This document shows positions 9,732-18,097 of a DNA stretch of 45,562 nt, one piece after another. The DNA comes from Pseudomonadota bacterium. GTDB taxonomy: Bacteria > Pseudomonadota > Gammaproteobacteria > Burkholderiales > Nitrosomonadaceae. Every line of letters begins with the position of its first letter. The stretch's first letter is position 1. The notes below the pieces were generated by a model that was given only the letters and a program-made list of their open reading frames with translations, was not told where the DNA came from and made no database searches. The stretch covers positions 1 through 45,562 of the forward strand of contig JAFEGA010000012.1 of assembly GCA_018240285.1 (NCBI GenBank), in the 5' to 3' direction. A program made the translations under genes and the position numbers.

Positions 9732-12089
9732 ATGAAATTTTCAGAAAACTGGCTGCGTAGTTTTGTTAATCCGCCGCTCTCCAGCGATGAGCTTGCGCAC
9801 GTATTGACCATGGCGGGAATCGAAGTGGAGAGCATAGAACCGGTGGCGGCGGTGTTTAATAAAGTCGTCGTGGCTGAAGTGCTGACAGTCGAAAAACATC
9901 CGGAAGCAGACCGGCTGAAGGTTTGCAGCGTAAATACCGGAGCAGAGACTTTGCAGATTGTGTGCGGTGCACCGAATGTCAGCGCGGGTGTGAAGGTTCC
10001 GTGTGCATTGATTGGCGCAACTTTACCGGGTTTTGCCATTAAAAAAACCAAATTGCGGGGGATAGATTCTTCTGGAATGTTATGCTCGGCTAAGGAGTTG
10101 GGCATCAGCGATGCGGCTGATGGCTTGTTGCTGCTTTCCGCTGATGCGCCGGTAGGTACAGATTTCCGCGGTTATTATGGACTTGACGATCATGTTTTTA
10201 CGTTAAAACTCACGCCAAATAGAGCGGATTGTCTCGGGGTGTTGGGCGTCGCGCGCGAGGTTGCAGCCATCACATCCGCTGAGCTGATTTTGCTGGAGAA
10301 AAAATCCATTTCTGAGGAAATTGGCGATACACAAGCTGTACAGGTGATGGCATCTGAAGCATGCCCGCTGTACTGCGGCCGGATTATGCGCGACGTCAAT
10401 CTCGATGCACCAACACCACTATGGCTGACGCAGCGGCTGGAACGTAGCGGGCTGCGTTCGATTAATCCGATTGTCGATATCACCAATTATGTGCTGCTGG
10501 AAACCGGGCAGCCGATGCATGCGTTTAATCTTGCCAAAATCGATGGCGCTATCCAAGTCCGGTATGCGAATCGGGATGAGCAAATGCAATTGTTGAACGG
10601 CAATCAAATTGACCTTGATCCCGGAATGTTGTTAATCGCGGATGAACAGAAACCGCTTGCGCTGGCCGGCATCATGGGAGGATTGGATAGCGGCGTGACC
10701 CAAGGCACGACAGATATATTTCTGGAAAGTGCGTTTTTCAGTCCGGAGGCGATCAGCGGTAAATCGTTTCAACTAGGATTCAATTCGGATTCCGCCTACC
10801 GGTTTGAACGCGGAGTGGATTTTGCCGCCACGAGAGATGCACTGGAACGTGCTACTTACCTGATACAAACAATTTGTGGCGGTAAGGCGGGGCCGGTGAC
10901 AGAGATCAAGCATGGGTTGCCGCAGCGAGTGCCTGTCAAAGTGCGCGTGCAACGGATAATACGGGTATTAGGGATTGATATCAGTAAGCAGCAAATCAGC
11001 GATTACTTTAGGCGTTTGCAGTTTGAATTTTCGACGGGAGAAGATGCCTTCACTGTCACGCCGCCAAGTTATCGTTTTGATCTGGCAATTGAAGAGGATT
11101 TTATCGAGGAGCTGGCGCGGATTCATGGTTACGACCGGATTCCGGTTCATTATCCGAGCGGCGGGATGGCGATGCTGTCAGCGCCGGAATCGAAATACAC
11201 TACGATGGATGTTAAGCGATCCTTAACTGCGCGCGATTATCAGGAAGTGATTAACTACGCTTTTGTAGATTCCAGCTGGGAGCTTGATTTGGTCAATAAC
11301 AACCGCCCCATCGCATTACAGAACCCGATTGCAAGCCAGATGAACGTCATGCGCAGTACCTTGATTGGTGGTTTGATTGCCAATTTGCAATTTAACTTGA
11401 ACCGCAAGAAAACTAGAGTACGCTTGTTTGAAATGGGATGCTGTTTTGTAAGAGATGACGAGAGCGATTGCAAGCAAATAGAAAAACTTGCAGGATTGAG
11501 CTATGGCGATATTGCACCGGAACAGTGGGGTGTACCGGTGAGAAACGTTGATTTTTATGATGTCAAAGCCGATGTGGAGGTTTTGTGTAAAAGCAAAGCG
11601 ATTCACTTCAGAAAATTCTCCCATCCGGCATTGCACCCAGGAAAGTCGGCGCAAATAGTGATCGAAGATAGACCGATTGGATGGTTGGGTGAATTGCACC
11701 CGCGCTGGCAGAAGAAATATGGGTTACAGAAGAATACCGTGCTGTTTGAGATAGAACTAGACAGTTTGATACCTAAGTCTCTACCGGCATTTAAGGAAAT
11801 TTCTAAATTTCCACCGGTGCGGCGCGATATTGCAATTATTGTCGATAATGATATCAGTGTGCATTCTTTGCTGGATGCTCTTTACGCGGGAAAATCAGCG
11901 ATCGTGTCGGACATTTCATTATTTGATATCTATCGCGGCAAAGGAATGGATAACAGTAAAAAAAGTCTTGCATTCCGAGTGTTGTTACAAGATACTGAGA
12001 AAACATTGACCGATGAAGAAGCTGATTCTGCGGTGGTAAGCTTAGTAGAAATCCTGAGGAACAAATTTTCCGCTACGTTGCGTAATTGA
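9732..12089 (+). CDS. pheT: Phenylalanine-tRNA ligase beta subunit
   Basis: Partner of PheS; it recognises tRNA-Phe and carries the editing site for mischarged Tyr. The 785-residue length is typical of the bacterial long form. Visible in order: tRNA-binding (EMAP-like) domain at about 39-150 (VAEVLTVEKHPEADRLKVC), B3/B4 editing domain (GLRSINPIVDITNYVLLETG), B5 DNA-binding-like domain, catalytic-like core and C-terminal ferredoxin-like anticodon domain (FPPVRRDIAIIVD). The gene lies between pheS and ihfA as in enteric bacteria. Confidence 0.97.
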   Translation: MKFSENWLRSFVNPPLSSDELAHVLTMAGIEVESIEPVAAVFNKVVVAEVLTVEKHPEADRLKVCSVNTGAETLQIVCGAPNVSAGVKVPCALIGATLPGFAIKKTKLRGIDSSGMLCSAKELGISDAADGLLLLSADAPVGTDFRGYYGLDDHVFTLKLTPNRADCLGVLGVAREVAAITSAELILLEKKSISEEIGDTQAVQVMASEACPLYCGRIMRDVNLDAPTPLWLTQRLERSGLRSINPIVDITNYVLLETGQPMHAFNLAKIDGAIQVRYANRDEQMQLLNGNQIDLDPGMLLIADEQKPLALAGIMGGLDSGVTQGTTDIFLESAFFSPEAISGKSFQLGFNSDSAYRFERGVDFAATRDALERATYLIQTICGGKAGPVTEIKHGLPQRVPVKVRVQRIIRVLGIDISKQQISDYFRRLQFEFSTGEDAFTVTPPSYRFDLAIEEDFIEELARIHGYDRIPVHYPSGGMAMLSAPESKYTTMDVKRSLTARDYQEVINYAFVDSSWELDLVNNNRPIALQNPIASQMNVMRSTLIGGLIANLQFNLNRKKTRVRLFEMGCCFVRDDESDCKQIEKLAGLSYGDIAPEQWGVPVRNVDFYDVKADVEVLCKSKAIHFRKFSHPALHPGKSAQIVIEDRPIGWLGELHPRWQKKYGLQKNTVLFEIELDSLIPKSLPAFKEISKFPPVRRDIAIIVDNDISVHSLLDALYAGKSAIVSDISLFDIYRGKGMDNSKKSLAFRVLLQDTEKTLTDEEADSAVVSLVEILRNKFSATLRN

Positions 12090-12091
12090 TT

Positions 12092-12134
12092 GATGCATAG
12101 CTTTTATCTATGCATCCGCCGGTTTTATTTTTTG
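12092..12134 (+). terminator. Probable terminator after pheT
   Basis: GATGCATAG (12092-12100) and CTATGCATC (12107-12115) form a perfect 9-bp stem with a 6-nt loop, followed 8 bases later by a T-rich stretch (TTTTATTTTTTG). The separation of stem and T-run is larger than ideal. A second weak hairpin with an eight-T run (12170-12196) lies before ihfA. Confidence 0.55.
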
Positions 12135-12275
12135 ATTATTCGAATTGATTCTGCAAAGACTGAATGTATGAGATAAGTTATTAATCTCTTTTTTTAAAGT
12201 AAAAGTGTTACTGCTTAGATGATTCCAATAAAGATGAATTGATAGCTATAAAATTAATAACTAACGGAGTGAAGT

Positions 12276-12584
12276 ATGGCATTAACAAAAGCTGAATTAG
12301 CTGATTTATTGTTTGAGAATGTAGGGCTTAATAAGCGTGAAGCCAAGGATATGGTTGAGTCTTTTTATGAAGAGGTTCGTACGGCTTTGCAAAATGGTGA
12401 GGGAGTAAAACTTTCAGGATTCGGTAATTTTCAATTGCGTGCAAAACCCCAGCGTCCAGGAAGAAATCCGAAAACAGGTGAAGAAATTCCGATTACTGCC
12501 CGTCGTGTCGTGACATTTCATGCTAGCCAGAAGTTAAAAGCTTTGGTGGAGAAAAACTATCATGGAAAACAGAAAGGTAAATAG
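12276..12584 (+). CDS. ihfA: Integration host factor alpha subunit
   Basis: DNA-bending protein that works as a heterodimer with IhfB in transcription (notably at sigma-54 promoters), replication and recombination. The 102 residues match the HU/IHF family: N-terminal helices ([20 protein letters not shown]) and the beta-arm containing [14 protein letters not shown], with the Pro at the arm tip that intercalates into DNA. ACGGAGTGAAG is the ribosome site. The final 23 bases overlap the next gene. rpoN for sigma-54 is also in this window, so IHF could assist its promoters. Confidence 0.96.
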   Translation: MALTKAELADLLFENVGLNKREAKDMVESFYEEVRTALQNGEGVKLSGFGNFQLRAKPQRPGRNPKTGEEIPITARRVVTFHASQKLKALVEKNYHGKQKGK

Positions 12585-12945
12585 CACATCGTTGCCAATT
12601 CCCGCTAAACGATATTTTACCATTGGAGAAGTGGGGGTGCTTTGCGGTGTCAAACCGCATGTATTACGCTATTGGGAACAGGAATTCACTCAACTGAAAC
12701 CCGTGAAGCGGCGCGGCAATCGCCGTTATTATCAGCATCAAGAAGTACTGTTGATACGGCGTATCAAAGAATTGCTTTATGACGAGGGCTTTACGATCAA
12801 CGGTGCACGCAATCAGCTGGAGCAAGTTGAGGAGAGCGGACGGATTCCAACGGAAGAAATTGCCGCCAATGCGCAATTTTCTGTGACGGATTTACGCTAC
12901 GTCCGGCGTGAAATTAAAAGTATTGTGTCGCAACTACTTTCGTGA
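12562..12945 (+). CDS. MerR-family transcriptional regulator
   Basis: Small DNA-binding regulator of 127 residues. An N-terminal winged helix-turn-helix is clear ([20 protein letters not shown], then WEQEF and RRGNRRYY), followed by a dimerisation helix and a short C-terminal region without the Cys ligands of metal-sensing MerR proteins. It overlaps ihfA by 23 bases in another frame, implying translational coupling. The ihfA-merR-like pair followed by tRNA-Pro is widespread in beta- and gammaproteobacteria; the ligand and targets of this protein are unknown to me. A later start is possible, but the next Met is well inside the HTH region. Confidence 0.88.
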   Translation: MENRKVNSTSLPIPAKRYFTIGEVGVLCGVKPHVLRYWEQEFTQLKPVKRRGNRRYYQHQEVLLIRRIKELLYDEGFTINGARNQLEQVEESGRIPTEEIAANAQFSVTDLRYVRREIKSIVSQLLS

Positions 12946-12993
12946 GCGGTAATTTCTCAGTAATAGTTTCTGAAGGTTGGATGTGTTGTTTGC

Positions 12994-12999
12994 TATAAT
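12994..12999 (+). promoter_or_regulatory. -10 box of the tRNA-Pro gene
   Basis: A perfect TATAAT lies 8 bases before the mature 5' end of tRNA-Pro. The -35 region (about 12971-12976, TGAAGG) is poor, as is common for strong tRNA promoters with good discriminators. Confidence 0.55.
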
Positions 13000-13007
13000 G
13001 CCTCGCT

Positions 13008-13086
<79 letters not shown>

Positions 13087-13172
13087 TGTAGGTGCTTTTT
13101 ATGATTTGCCATACCGGGCATGAGAATCAAATATGCTCGTTTAATTATCCAGTTGCAATCTTAAATATTACG

Positions 13173-13916
13173 ATGCGCATATTACTTAGTAATGACGACG
13201 GTTATTTTGCACCTGGTTTGATCTGTCTCGCAGAATTGCTCTCGGAATTTGCTGAGATCACCGTTGTTGCGCCGGAAAGAGATCGCAGCGGATCGAGTAA
13301 CTCGTTGACATTGGATCGTCCGCTCAGTCTGCGTAAATCCCATAACGGTTTTTATTATGTCAATGGCACGCCTACGGATTGTGTGCATTTAGCGGTAACT
13401 GGCATGCTTGATGTAATGCCGGATATGATCATTTCAGGTATCAATCATGGTGCCAATATGGGCGACGATACGATTTATTCCGGTACTGTCGCCGCCGCGA
13501 CCGAAGGCTTTTTACTCGGAATCCCATCGCTGGCCGTTTCCCTTGTGAGTGCATCCAACGGCAATTATCCGACTGCCGCACGGGTGACTGCCGATATGAT
13601 TAAGCGCTTCCAGAAAAATGAAATAAAAGCCCCAGTATTGCTCAATATCAATGTACCGGATATCGAATATCAGCAATTGCAGGGAATTGAAGTTACCCGT
13701 TTGGGACGGCGTCATAAAGCTGAACCCGTGATCAAATTGCAAAATCCTCGTGGCGAGATGCAGTATTGGGTAGGTGCTGCCGGTCCGGCGCAAGATGCGG
13801 GAGCCGGTACGGATTTTTATGCCGTGCAGCATCATCGCGTTTCGGTCACGCCGTTACAAATCGACCTCACGCATTTTGATCAAATGGATCAGATAACAAG
13901 ATGGCTAAATAATTAG
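13173..13916 (+). CDS. surE: 5'/3'-nucleotidase SurE
   Basis: Metal-dependent phosphatase acting on nucleoside monophosphates, linked to survival in stationary phase. The ATG at 13173 (247 residues, starting [15 protein letters not shown]) is chosen because SurE proteins begin directly with this strand; the frame is open further upstream to 13092 but without homology. The NDDG metal-binding motif, [31 protein letters not shown] and the hydrophobic [16 protein letters not shown] stretch are intact. pcm and nlpD follow in the order known from gammaproteobacteria. Confidence 0.96.
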   Translation: MRILLSNDDGYFAPGLICLAELLSEFAEITVVAPERDRSGSSNSLTLDRPLSLRKSHNGFYYVNGTPTDCVHLAVTGMLDVMPDMIISGINHGANMGDDTIYSGTVAAATEGFLLGIPSLAVSLVSASNGNYPTAARVTADMIKRFQKNEIKAPVLLNINVPDIEYQQLQGIEVTRLGRRHKAEPVIKLQNPRGEMQYWVGAAGPAQDAGAGTDFYAVQHHRVSVTPLQIDLTHFDQMDQITRWLNN

Positions 13917-13967
13917 GTACTTGTTATGCTACTGGGGTGATATAACAATAAATAAGGGTACTGGCAG

Positions 13968-14630
13968 GTGAACGTACGTCATTCTGGAATTGGCATGACT
14001 TCTCAGCGCACACGCATGCGCATGATTGAACGTTTGCGTGCGCAGGGAATTGCCGATGAAGTGGTTTTGTCGGTGATGGGAGCCATTCCGCGTCATATTT
14101 TTGTCGAAGAAGCGCTGGCAAGCAGGGCTTATGAAGATGTTGCGTTGCCTATAAATTATGGGCAGACGATATCCAGTCCCTGGATTGTCGCGCGGATGAC
14201 CGAGTTGTTACGTGCCAATTCCGATTTAAGCAAAGTATTGGAAATAGGTACCGGTTGCGGCTATCAGACAGCAGTACTGGCGCAGATCGCACAAAAAGTT
14301 TATTCAATAGAGCGTATCGGACCGCTGTTGACGCGCACTCGTATCCGGTTGCAAGAGCTGCAGATCCGGAATATCTATCTAAAACATGCGGATGGTTTGC
14401 TTGGCCTTGCAGAAGCGGGGCCGTTTGATGGTATTATCATGGCAGCCGTAACCACGCATGTTCCCGCCGCATTATTGGAGCAATTAGCCGTTGGCGGCAG
14501 GATGGTTTTTCCCAAGGGAACTCAGAAACAGCATCTGTGCATCATTGAGCGGAATTCGCAAGGCTATACCGAAACGGTATTGGAAGAAGTGAATTTTGTA
14601 CCTTTACTGGCAGGTGTCATCAAAAAATAG
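13968..14630 (+). CDS. pcm: Protein-L-isoaspartate O-methyltransferase
   Basis: Repairs damaged aspartyl residues by methylating L-isoaspartate with S-adenosylmethionine. The 220-residue protein starts with GTG at 13968. Visible: IPRHIFVEEALASRAYEDVA, the substrate-binding loop YGQTISSPWIVARMTELL, SAM motif I (LEIGTGCGYQTAVLAQI), and the C-terminal VGGRMVFPKGT. Length and motifs match PCMT. It is placed between surE and nlpD, the usual stationary-phase repair cluster. Confidence 0.96.
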   Translation: MNVRHSGIGMTSQRTRMRMIERLRAQGIADEVVLSVMGAIPRHIFVEEALASRAYEDVALPINYGQTISSPWIVARMTELLRANSDLSKVLEIGTGCGYQTAVLAQIAQKVYSIERIGPLLTRTRIRLQELQIRNIYLKHADGLLGLAEAGPFDGIIMAAVTTHVPAALLEQLAVGGRMVFPKGTQKQHLCIIERNSQGYTETVLEEVNFVPLLAGVIKK

Positions 14631-14646
14631 CGGTACGAGGTATAGA

Positions 14647-15717
14647 ATGATAGTGAACGCAACGATCAAACTGATCAACACTCTTGATATCCGCAAGTCT
14701 ATGGTTACGATATTTTCTTCACCGAAACAATCCAAATCGCTGGTTAATGGTTTTTATGGACTGTTTGCCGCCAGCCTTCTCTTGAATGGATGTAGCACCA
14801 CCCAACCGCCTGTGCCCGTAGTCGACCGGGCGAAAGCCGATGCGGTGCAGCCTGCAAAACCCGTTGAATCGAGCACTGCCGATAATCAGGTTTATGTTGT
14901 ACAAAAAGGGGATACGTTATTCGGAATTGCGCTGGCTCACGGTGTGGATTTCAAGAAACTGATGGAATGGAATGATATTACGGATCCTAAATCACTCAAG
15001 CCGGGCCAGAAAATCAATGTGTCGATGCCGGCAAAAAGTGCGCAACCCACATTATTTGCATTACCTCAACAACCGGAAACGGTGACGCTTGAACCGGGTC
15101 AGAGTCCTGTCATTCCGGTTGTTCCGGCTCCTCAAGAAAGCAGCCCAGCGGTGCCAAGTGGAAAGGTAAAAACCAGCCCAAAAGCGCTCAAGCTGCCTTA
15201 CTCGGAACAAAATGTAGCGCGCTTACAATACCCGGCCAACACGCCTGCGCCTGCAATACCGCCTTCACCGCCTGCAGCAGCGGAAAAAAACAGCAAAATA
15301 GAAGTTGCGCCTCAGCCTGAAGCGGCGGCATCCGATAAGGCGGCTAATACCGTTGCCGATTGGATTTGGCCGACGACAGGGAAGCTGATGTCATCTTTTT
15401 CCAAAAATTCCAAAGGGGTGAAAATATCAGGTCAAGCGGGTCAGCCGATTCTGGCTTCCGCCGCAGGTGAAGTGGTTTATAGCGGGCATGGCTTGCGCGG
15501 CTATGGAAATCTGATCATCATCAAGCACGACAACACATTTCTCAGCGCCTATGCGCATAACAGCAAATTGTTGGTAAAAGAGGGTGAGGCGGTGGTGAAA
15601 GGGCAGAAAATTGCAGAAATGGGTAACACCGATACCGATACGATTCAACTGCATTTCGAAATCCGCAAAAACGGCAAGCCGGTTGATCCGTTACAGTATT
15701 TACCTAATCAATCATAA
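14647..15717 (+). CDS. nlpD: NlpD-like lipoprotein, LysM plus degenerate LytM
   Basis: Outer-membrane lipoprotein expected to activate a periplasmic peptidoglycan amidase at the division site. The ATG at 14647 follows GAGG (14637-14640) and gives 356 residues; a later ATG (14701) would give a more ordinary 30-residue lipoprotein signal, so the start is open. The lipobox is LLNGC. A LysM domain (YVVQKGDTLFGIALAHGVDF and following) is joined by a Pro/Ala/Gln-rich linker to a C-terminal M23/LytM domain (GYGNLIIIKHDNTFLSAYAH, then LHFEIRKNGKPVDP). The zinc ligands of active M23 peptidases are missing: the first HxxxD motif is replaced by a KGVKISG-type sequence and HxH is reduced to LHFE, as in E. 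coli NlpD. It is therefore probably a non-catalytic activator. rpoS, which often follows nlpD, is absent. Confidence 0.9.
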   Translation: MIVNATIKLINTLDIRKSMVTIFSSPKQSKSLVNGFYGLFAASLLLNGCSTTQPPVPVVDRAKADAVQPAKPVESSTADNQVYVVQKGDTLFGIALAHGVDFKKLMEWNDITDPKSLKPGQKINVSMPAKSAQPTLFALPQQPETVTLEPGQSPVIPVVPAPQESSPAVPSGKVKTSPKALKLPYSEQNVARLQYPANTPAPAIPPSPPAAAEKNSKIEVAPQPEAAASDKAANTVADWIWPTTGKLMSSFSKNSKGVKISGQAGQPILASAAGEVVYSGHGLRGYGNLIIIKHDNTFLSAYAHNSKLLVKEGEAVVKGQKIAEMGNTDTDTIQLHFEIRKNGKPVDPLQYLPNQS

Positions 15718-15742
15718 CGAGCAACAAAAAAACAATCGATAT

Positions 15743-15790
15743 GGAAATAAAAAACGGGGTAGCCCTGATGTTACCCCGTTTTTTATTTCC
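15743..15790. terminator. Bidirectional terminator between nlpD and smbP
   Basis: A perfect 19-bp inverted repeat (15743-15761 and 15772-15790; core AACGGGGTA/TACCCCGTT) with a 10-nt loop. Stems are flanked by A-rich and T-rich arms, so it works in both directions, ending nlpD from the left and smbP from the right. Confidence 0.9.
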
Positions 15791-15798
15791 GGCTGTTT

Positions 15799-16152
15799 TT
15801 ATTCAGCTGCGGAATGTTTCATATGCTTCAGGGCTTCGGCGGTATGTTTGGTTGCTTCTTCCGCGTGATTTTGCTTGGCATGTGCGATTGCTTCTTCCAA
15901 GTGTTTGATGGATTCCGTCATGTGCTGATGCGCTTCGGCAAATTCTTTTTCGGCGGCTTTGGCGTGTGTGAGGCTTTCTTGCGCATGATCCAGCAATGCC
16001 TTGCTATGACCCGCTTTGCCGTGAATCTGTGCATCTTCGGCGTGTTTTATAGCTTCCGTCGCATGCTGATGCGCATCGGCTGCAACCGCTTGCGCACTGA
16101 AATAAAACAATGTGCTGATGACAGTAATAGCGAATGTTGGTTTGAATTTCAT
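15799..16152 (-). CDS. smbP: Small periplasmic metal-binding protein SmbP-like
   Basis: 117-residue protein with a clear signal peptide (residues 1-25, cleaved after QAVAA), leaving a mature 92-residue protein with 15 histidines. The whole mature chain is a helical repeat with His at regular spacing (EAIKHAEDAQIH, ESLTHAKAAEK, ESIKHLEEAIAH, EALKHMKH), the pattern of SmbP, described in Nitrosomonas europaea as a four-helix protein that binds Cu and other divalent metals in the periplasm. Likely role is metal buffering, relevant because ammonia oxidation depends on copper and iron enzymes. It is a single gene facing the nlpD operon across a shared terminator. It has no Cys. Confidence 0.87.
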   Translation of the reverse strand: MKFKPTFAITVISTLFYFSAQAVAADAHQHATEAIKHAEDAQIHGKAGHSKALLDHAQESLTHAKAAEKEFAEAHQHMTESIKHLEEAIAHAKQNHAEEATKHTAEALKHMKHSAAE

Positions 16153-16224
16153 GATATTCCCTCCATACTGGTTAAGAAAAAGTTAACGACAATCAATAGC
16201 GATCAATTTGCCAAAACTGCTTTT

Positions 16225-16995
16225 CTAGCGATTGGCCCAGTTGCTGAGGATGGTATGATCGACCCATCCTTTTTCAAGCGCCGGTCCCGCAATTTGGGTG
16301 AACGGCTGAGATGGTTCACCCAAATCCGATAAAACAGCGACTGCACCGCTGAAATCTTGCGAGCGGGTATAACCGCTGACCGTAATGAGCGTGGGAAGAT
16401 TTGCGGCCAATGCCGATTTCAAACCGTTTTCCGAATCTTCCACGGCGATGCATTGTGACGCGGTTAGTTTGAGTTGATCAAGCACCCAGTGGTAAATATC
16501 CGGCGCCGGTTTTTTTAGCGGCACGATATCGCCGGCACCGATGACGTCGAACCAGCCGATCGCTTCTTCGCCCAATGTCGATCTAAGCAGCGCGGTGACA
16601 TTTTCCATCGTCGTCGTGGTTGCGATCGCAAGCTTTATTTTTTCCCGGCGCAGTTCATGAATCAACCGGGCGACACCGGGACGCAGCGGGATGCTTCCGG
16701 CTTCCATCAAGGATTCGAAGTGCTTGGTTTTGGTTTTGTGCAAACCGGCGATCCACTCTTTGAGATCAGTTCTATTGAGTTCCGCAGGTCTGTACTTTTC
16801 CAGATAGAAACGGATCCGTTCTTTTCCCCCGGTAATTTGCAACAGCTCACCGTAAAGATCGATATCCCAATCCCAGTCGAGATCGAATTGTTTGAATGCG
16901 GCATTAAAAGCCAGGCGATGGCCGTCTTGTTCCGTATCAGCCAGCGTGCCGTCGACATCGAACAGTACAGCTTGTAATTTATTATTTGTATTCAT
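16225..16995 (-). CDS. HAD-family phosphatase, CbbY-like
   Basis: Haloacid dehalogenase-superfamily hydrolase of 256 residues from the ATG at 16995; a TTG at 17034 overlapping sua5 is the alternative. Motif I is FDVDGTLADTEQDGHRLAF (nucleophile DxD), motif II the Thr of AIATTTTMENV, motif III the Lys of KKPAPDIYHW, and motif IV VEDSENGLKSA. This places it with CbbY/beta-phosphoglucomutase-like proteins; CbbY removes xylulose-1,5-bisphosphate, an inhibitor of RuBisCO, and an autotroph would need such a function, but no cbb genes are nearby, so the substrate is inferred only. Last gene of the nadA-clsB-sua5-HAD run. Confidence 0.85.
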   Translation of the reverse strand: MNTNNKLQAVLFDVDGTLADTEQDGHRLAFNAAFKQFDLDWDWDIDLYGELLQITGGKERIRFYLEKYRPAELNRTDLKEWIAGLHKTKTKHFESLMEAGSIPLRPGVARLIHELRREKIKLAIATTTTMENVTALLRSTLGEEAIGWFDVIGAGDIVPLKKPAPDIYHWVLDQLKLTASQCIAVEDSENGLKSALAANLPTLITVSGYTRSQDFSGAVAVLSDLGEPSQPFTQIAGPALEKGWVDHTILSNWANR

Positions 16996-17030
16996 TGTAT
17001 TGATTAAAGTAAGGTTGAGTAAGAGTTGAT

Positions 17031-18056
17031 TCAATGATAGCTCGCGCGTTGCAAGCGATCGGTAATGGCTAACCAGTCAAGGTGATCGGGCGGCGTTTCA
17101 ACGAGCAGATAATCGAAACCCGATTGATCGGCTTGGCGTAATGTGGCATACAGCTGCTGACCGTAAGTGGCAGGATCGGACGGCATGGCGGATTGCTCAA
17201 TCAATCGGTTCAATGCTGGCCGTAGATGGTCACTATCCGACCACGTGATGACCAGGACGCGCAAGCCTTGTTCAGCTAAGGCTGATGCATACCGCCAAAG
17301 CTCCGCCGTTGGATATAGCCGCAACGGCGTTACCGGTGCATAGTGCGCGGGTAACGTTCCGGAAGCGCGTATCGTCTGCGGGCGATGGTGCGCCAATAGC
17401 ACCGGACTCTGCAAAACGGCTTCGATCGCGGCGGGTGAAATTCCTCCCGGCCGCAATATTTGAGGTATTTCATCGTGAAAGCTGATGATGGTGCTTTCCA
17501 GACCGACCTGGCACATGCCGCCATCCAGAATCATATCGACTTCCATACCCAATTCTTGCCGCACATGCGCGGCCACGGTCGGGCTGATACGTCCAAAACG
17601 GTTAGCTGATGGCGCCGCCAGTGCTTTTTCCTCACCCAATGCACGCAGTAAAGCCAACGCAATGGGATGCGCCGGCATGCGCAACCCGACGGTATCTTGA
17701 CCGCCGGTGACGCAATCGGGAATGTGAGCGCTGCGCGGCAGAATCAGTGTCAGCGGTCCGGGCCAAAAGTGTTGGGCCAATTTCCAGGCGGATTCCGGAA
17801 TCGCTTGCGCCCAATGATGCAGACCGGAAATGGCGCCGATATGCACGATCAGCGGATGATCAACAGGGCGCTGTTTGATCCGGTAAATTTTTTGGATAGC
17901 GGAAGGGTTGGCCGCATCGGCGCCTAGACCGTAGACGGTTTCGGTAGGAAACGCGACAGTACCACCCGAGCGTAATATCTGCGCGGCGGCGGCAATTTGT
18001 TCCTGCTGCTCAGGTGTCAATCCGGTTTGCTGATGTGCTGCCGATATTTTGTTCAT
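17031..18056 (-). CDS. Threonylcarbamoyl-AMP synthase (Sua5 type)
   Basis: Makes threonylcarbamoyl-AMP from Thr, bicarbonate and ATP, the first step of t6A37 modification of ANN-decoding tRNAs. The 341-residue length (ATG at 18056; an in-frame TTG at 18068 is possible) identifies the long Sua5 form: YrdC domain (VAFPTETVYGLGADA, KQRPVDHPLIVHI, APSANRFGRISPT) plus a C-terminal Sua5 domain. The ASGTLPAHYAPVTPL linker between the domains is present. The next gene follows directly downstream, so the two are co-transcribed. Confidence 0.94.
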   Translation of the reverse strand: MNKISAAHQQTGLTPEQQEQIAAAAQILRSGGTVAFPTETVYGLGADAANPSAIQKIYRIKQRPVDHPLIVHIGAISGLHHWAQAIPESAWKLAQHFWPGPLTLILPRSAHIPDCVTGGQDTVGLRMPAHPIALALLRALGEEKALAAPSANRFGRISPTVAAHVRQELGMEVDMILDGGMCQVGLESTIISFHDEIPQILRPGGISPAAIEAVLQSPVLLAHHRPQTIRASGTLPAHYAPVTPLRLYPTAELWRYASALAEQGLRVLVITWSDSDHLRPALNRLIEQSAMPSDPATYGQQLYATLRQADQSGFDYLLVETPPDHLDWLAITDRLQRASYH

Positions 18057-18097
18057 TATTCCAATCAACGAGGTATTTCCGTCAAGTTATGCCAGTC

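Noticed and set aside
15814..16332. Plus-strand open frame opposite smbP
   Set aside because: Antisense to the histidine-rich repeats, giving a Cys/Phe/Gly-rich product without homology; smbP has a signal peptide and a clear repeat pattern.
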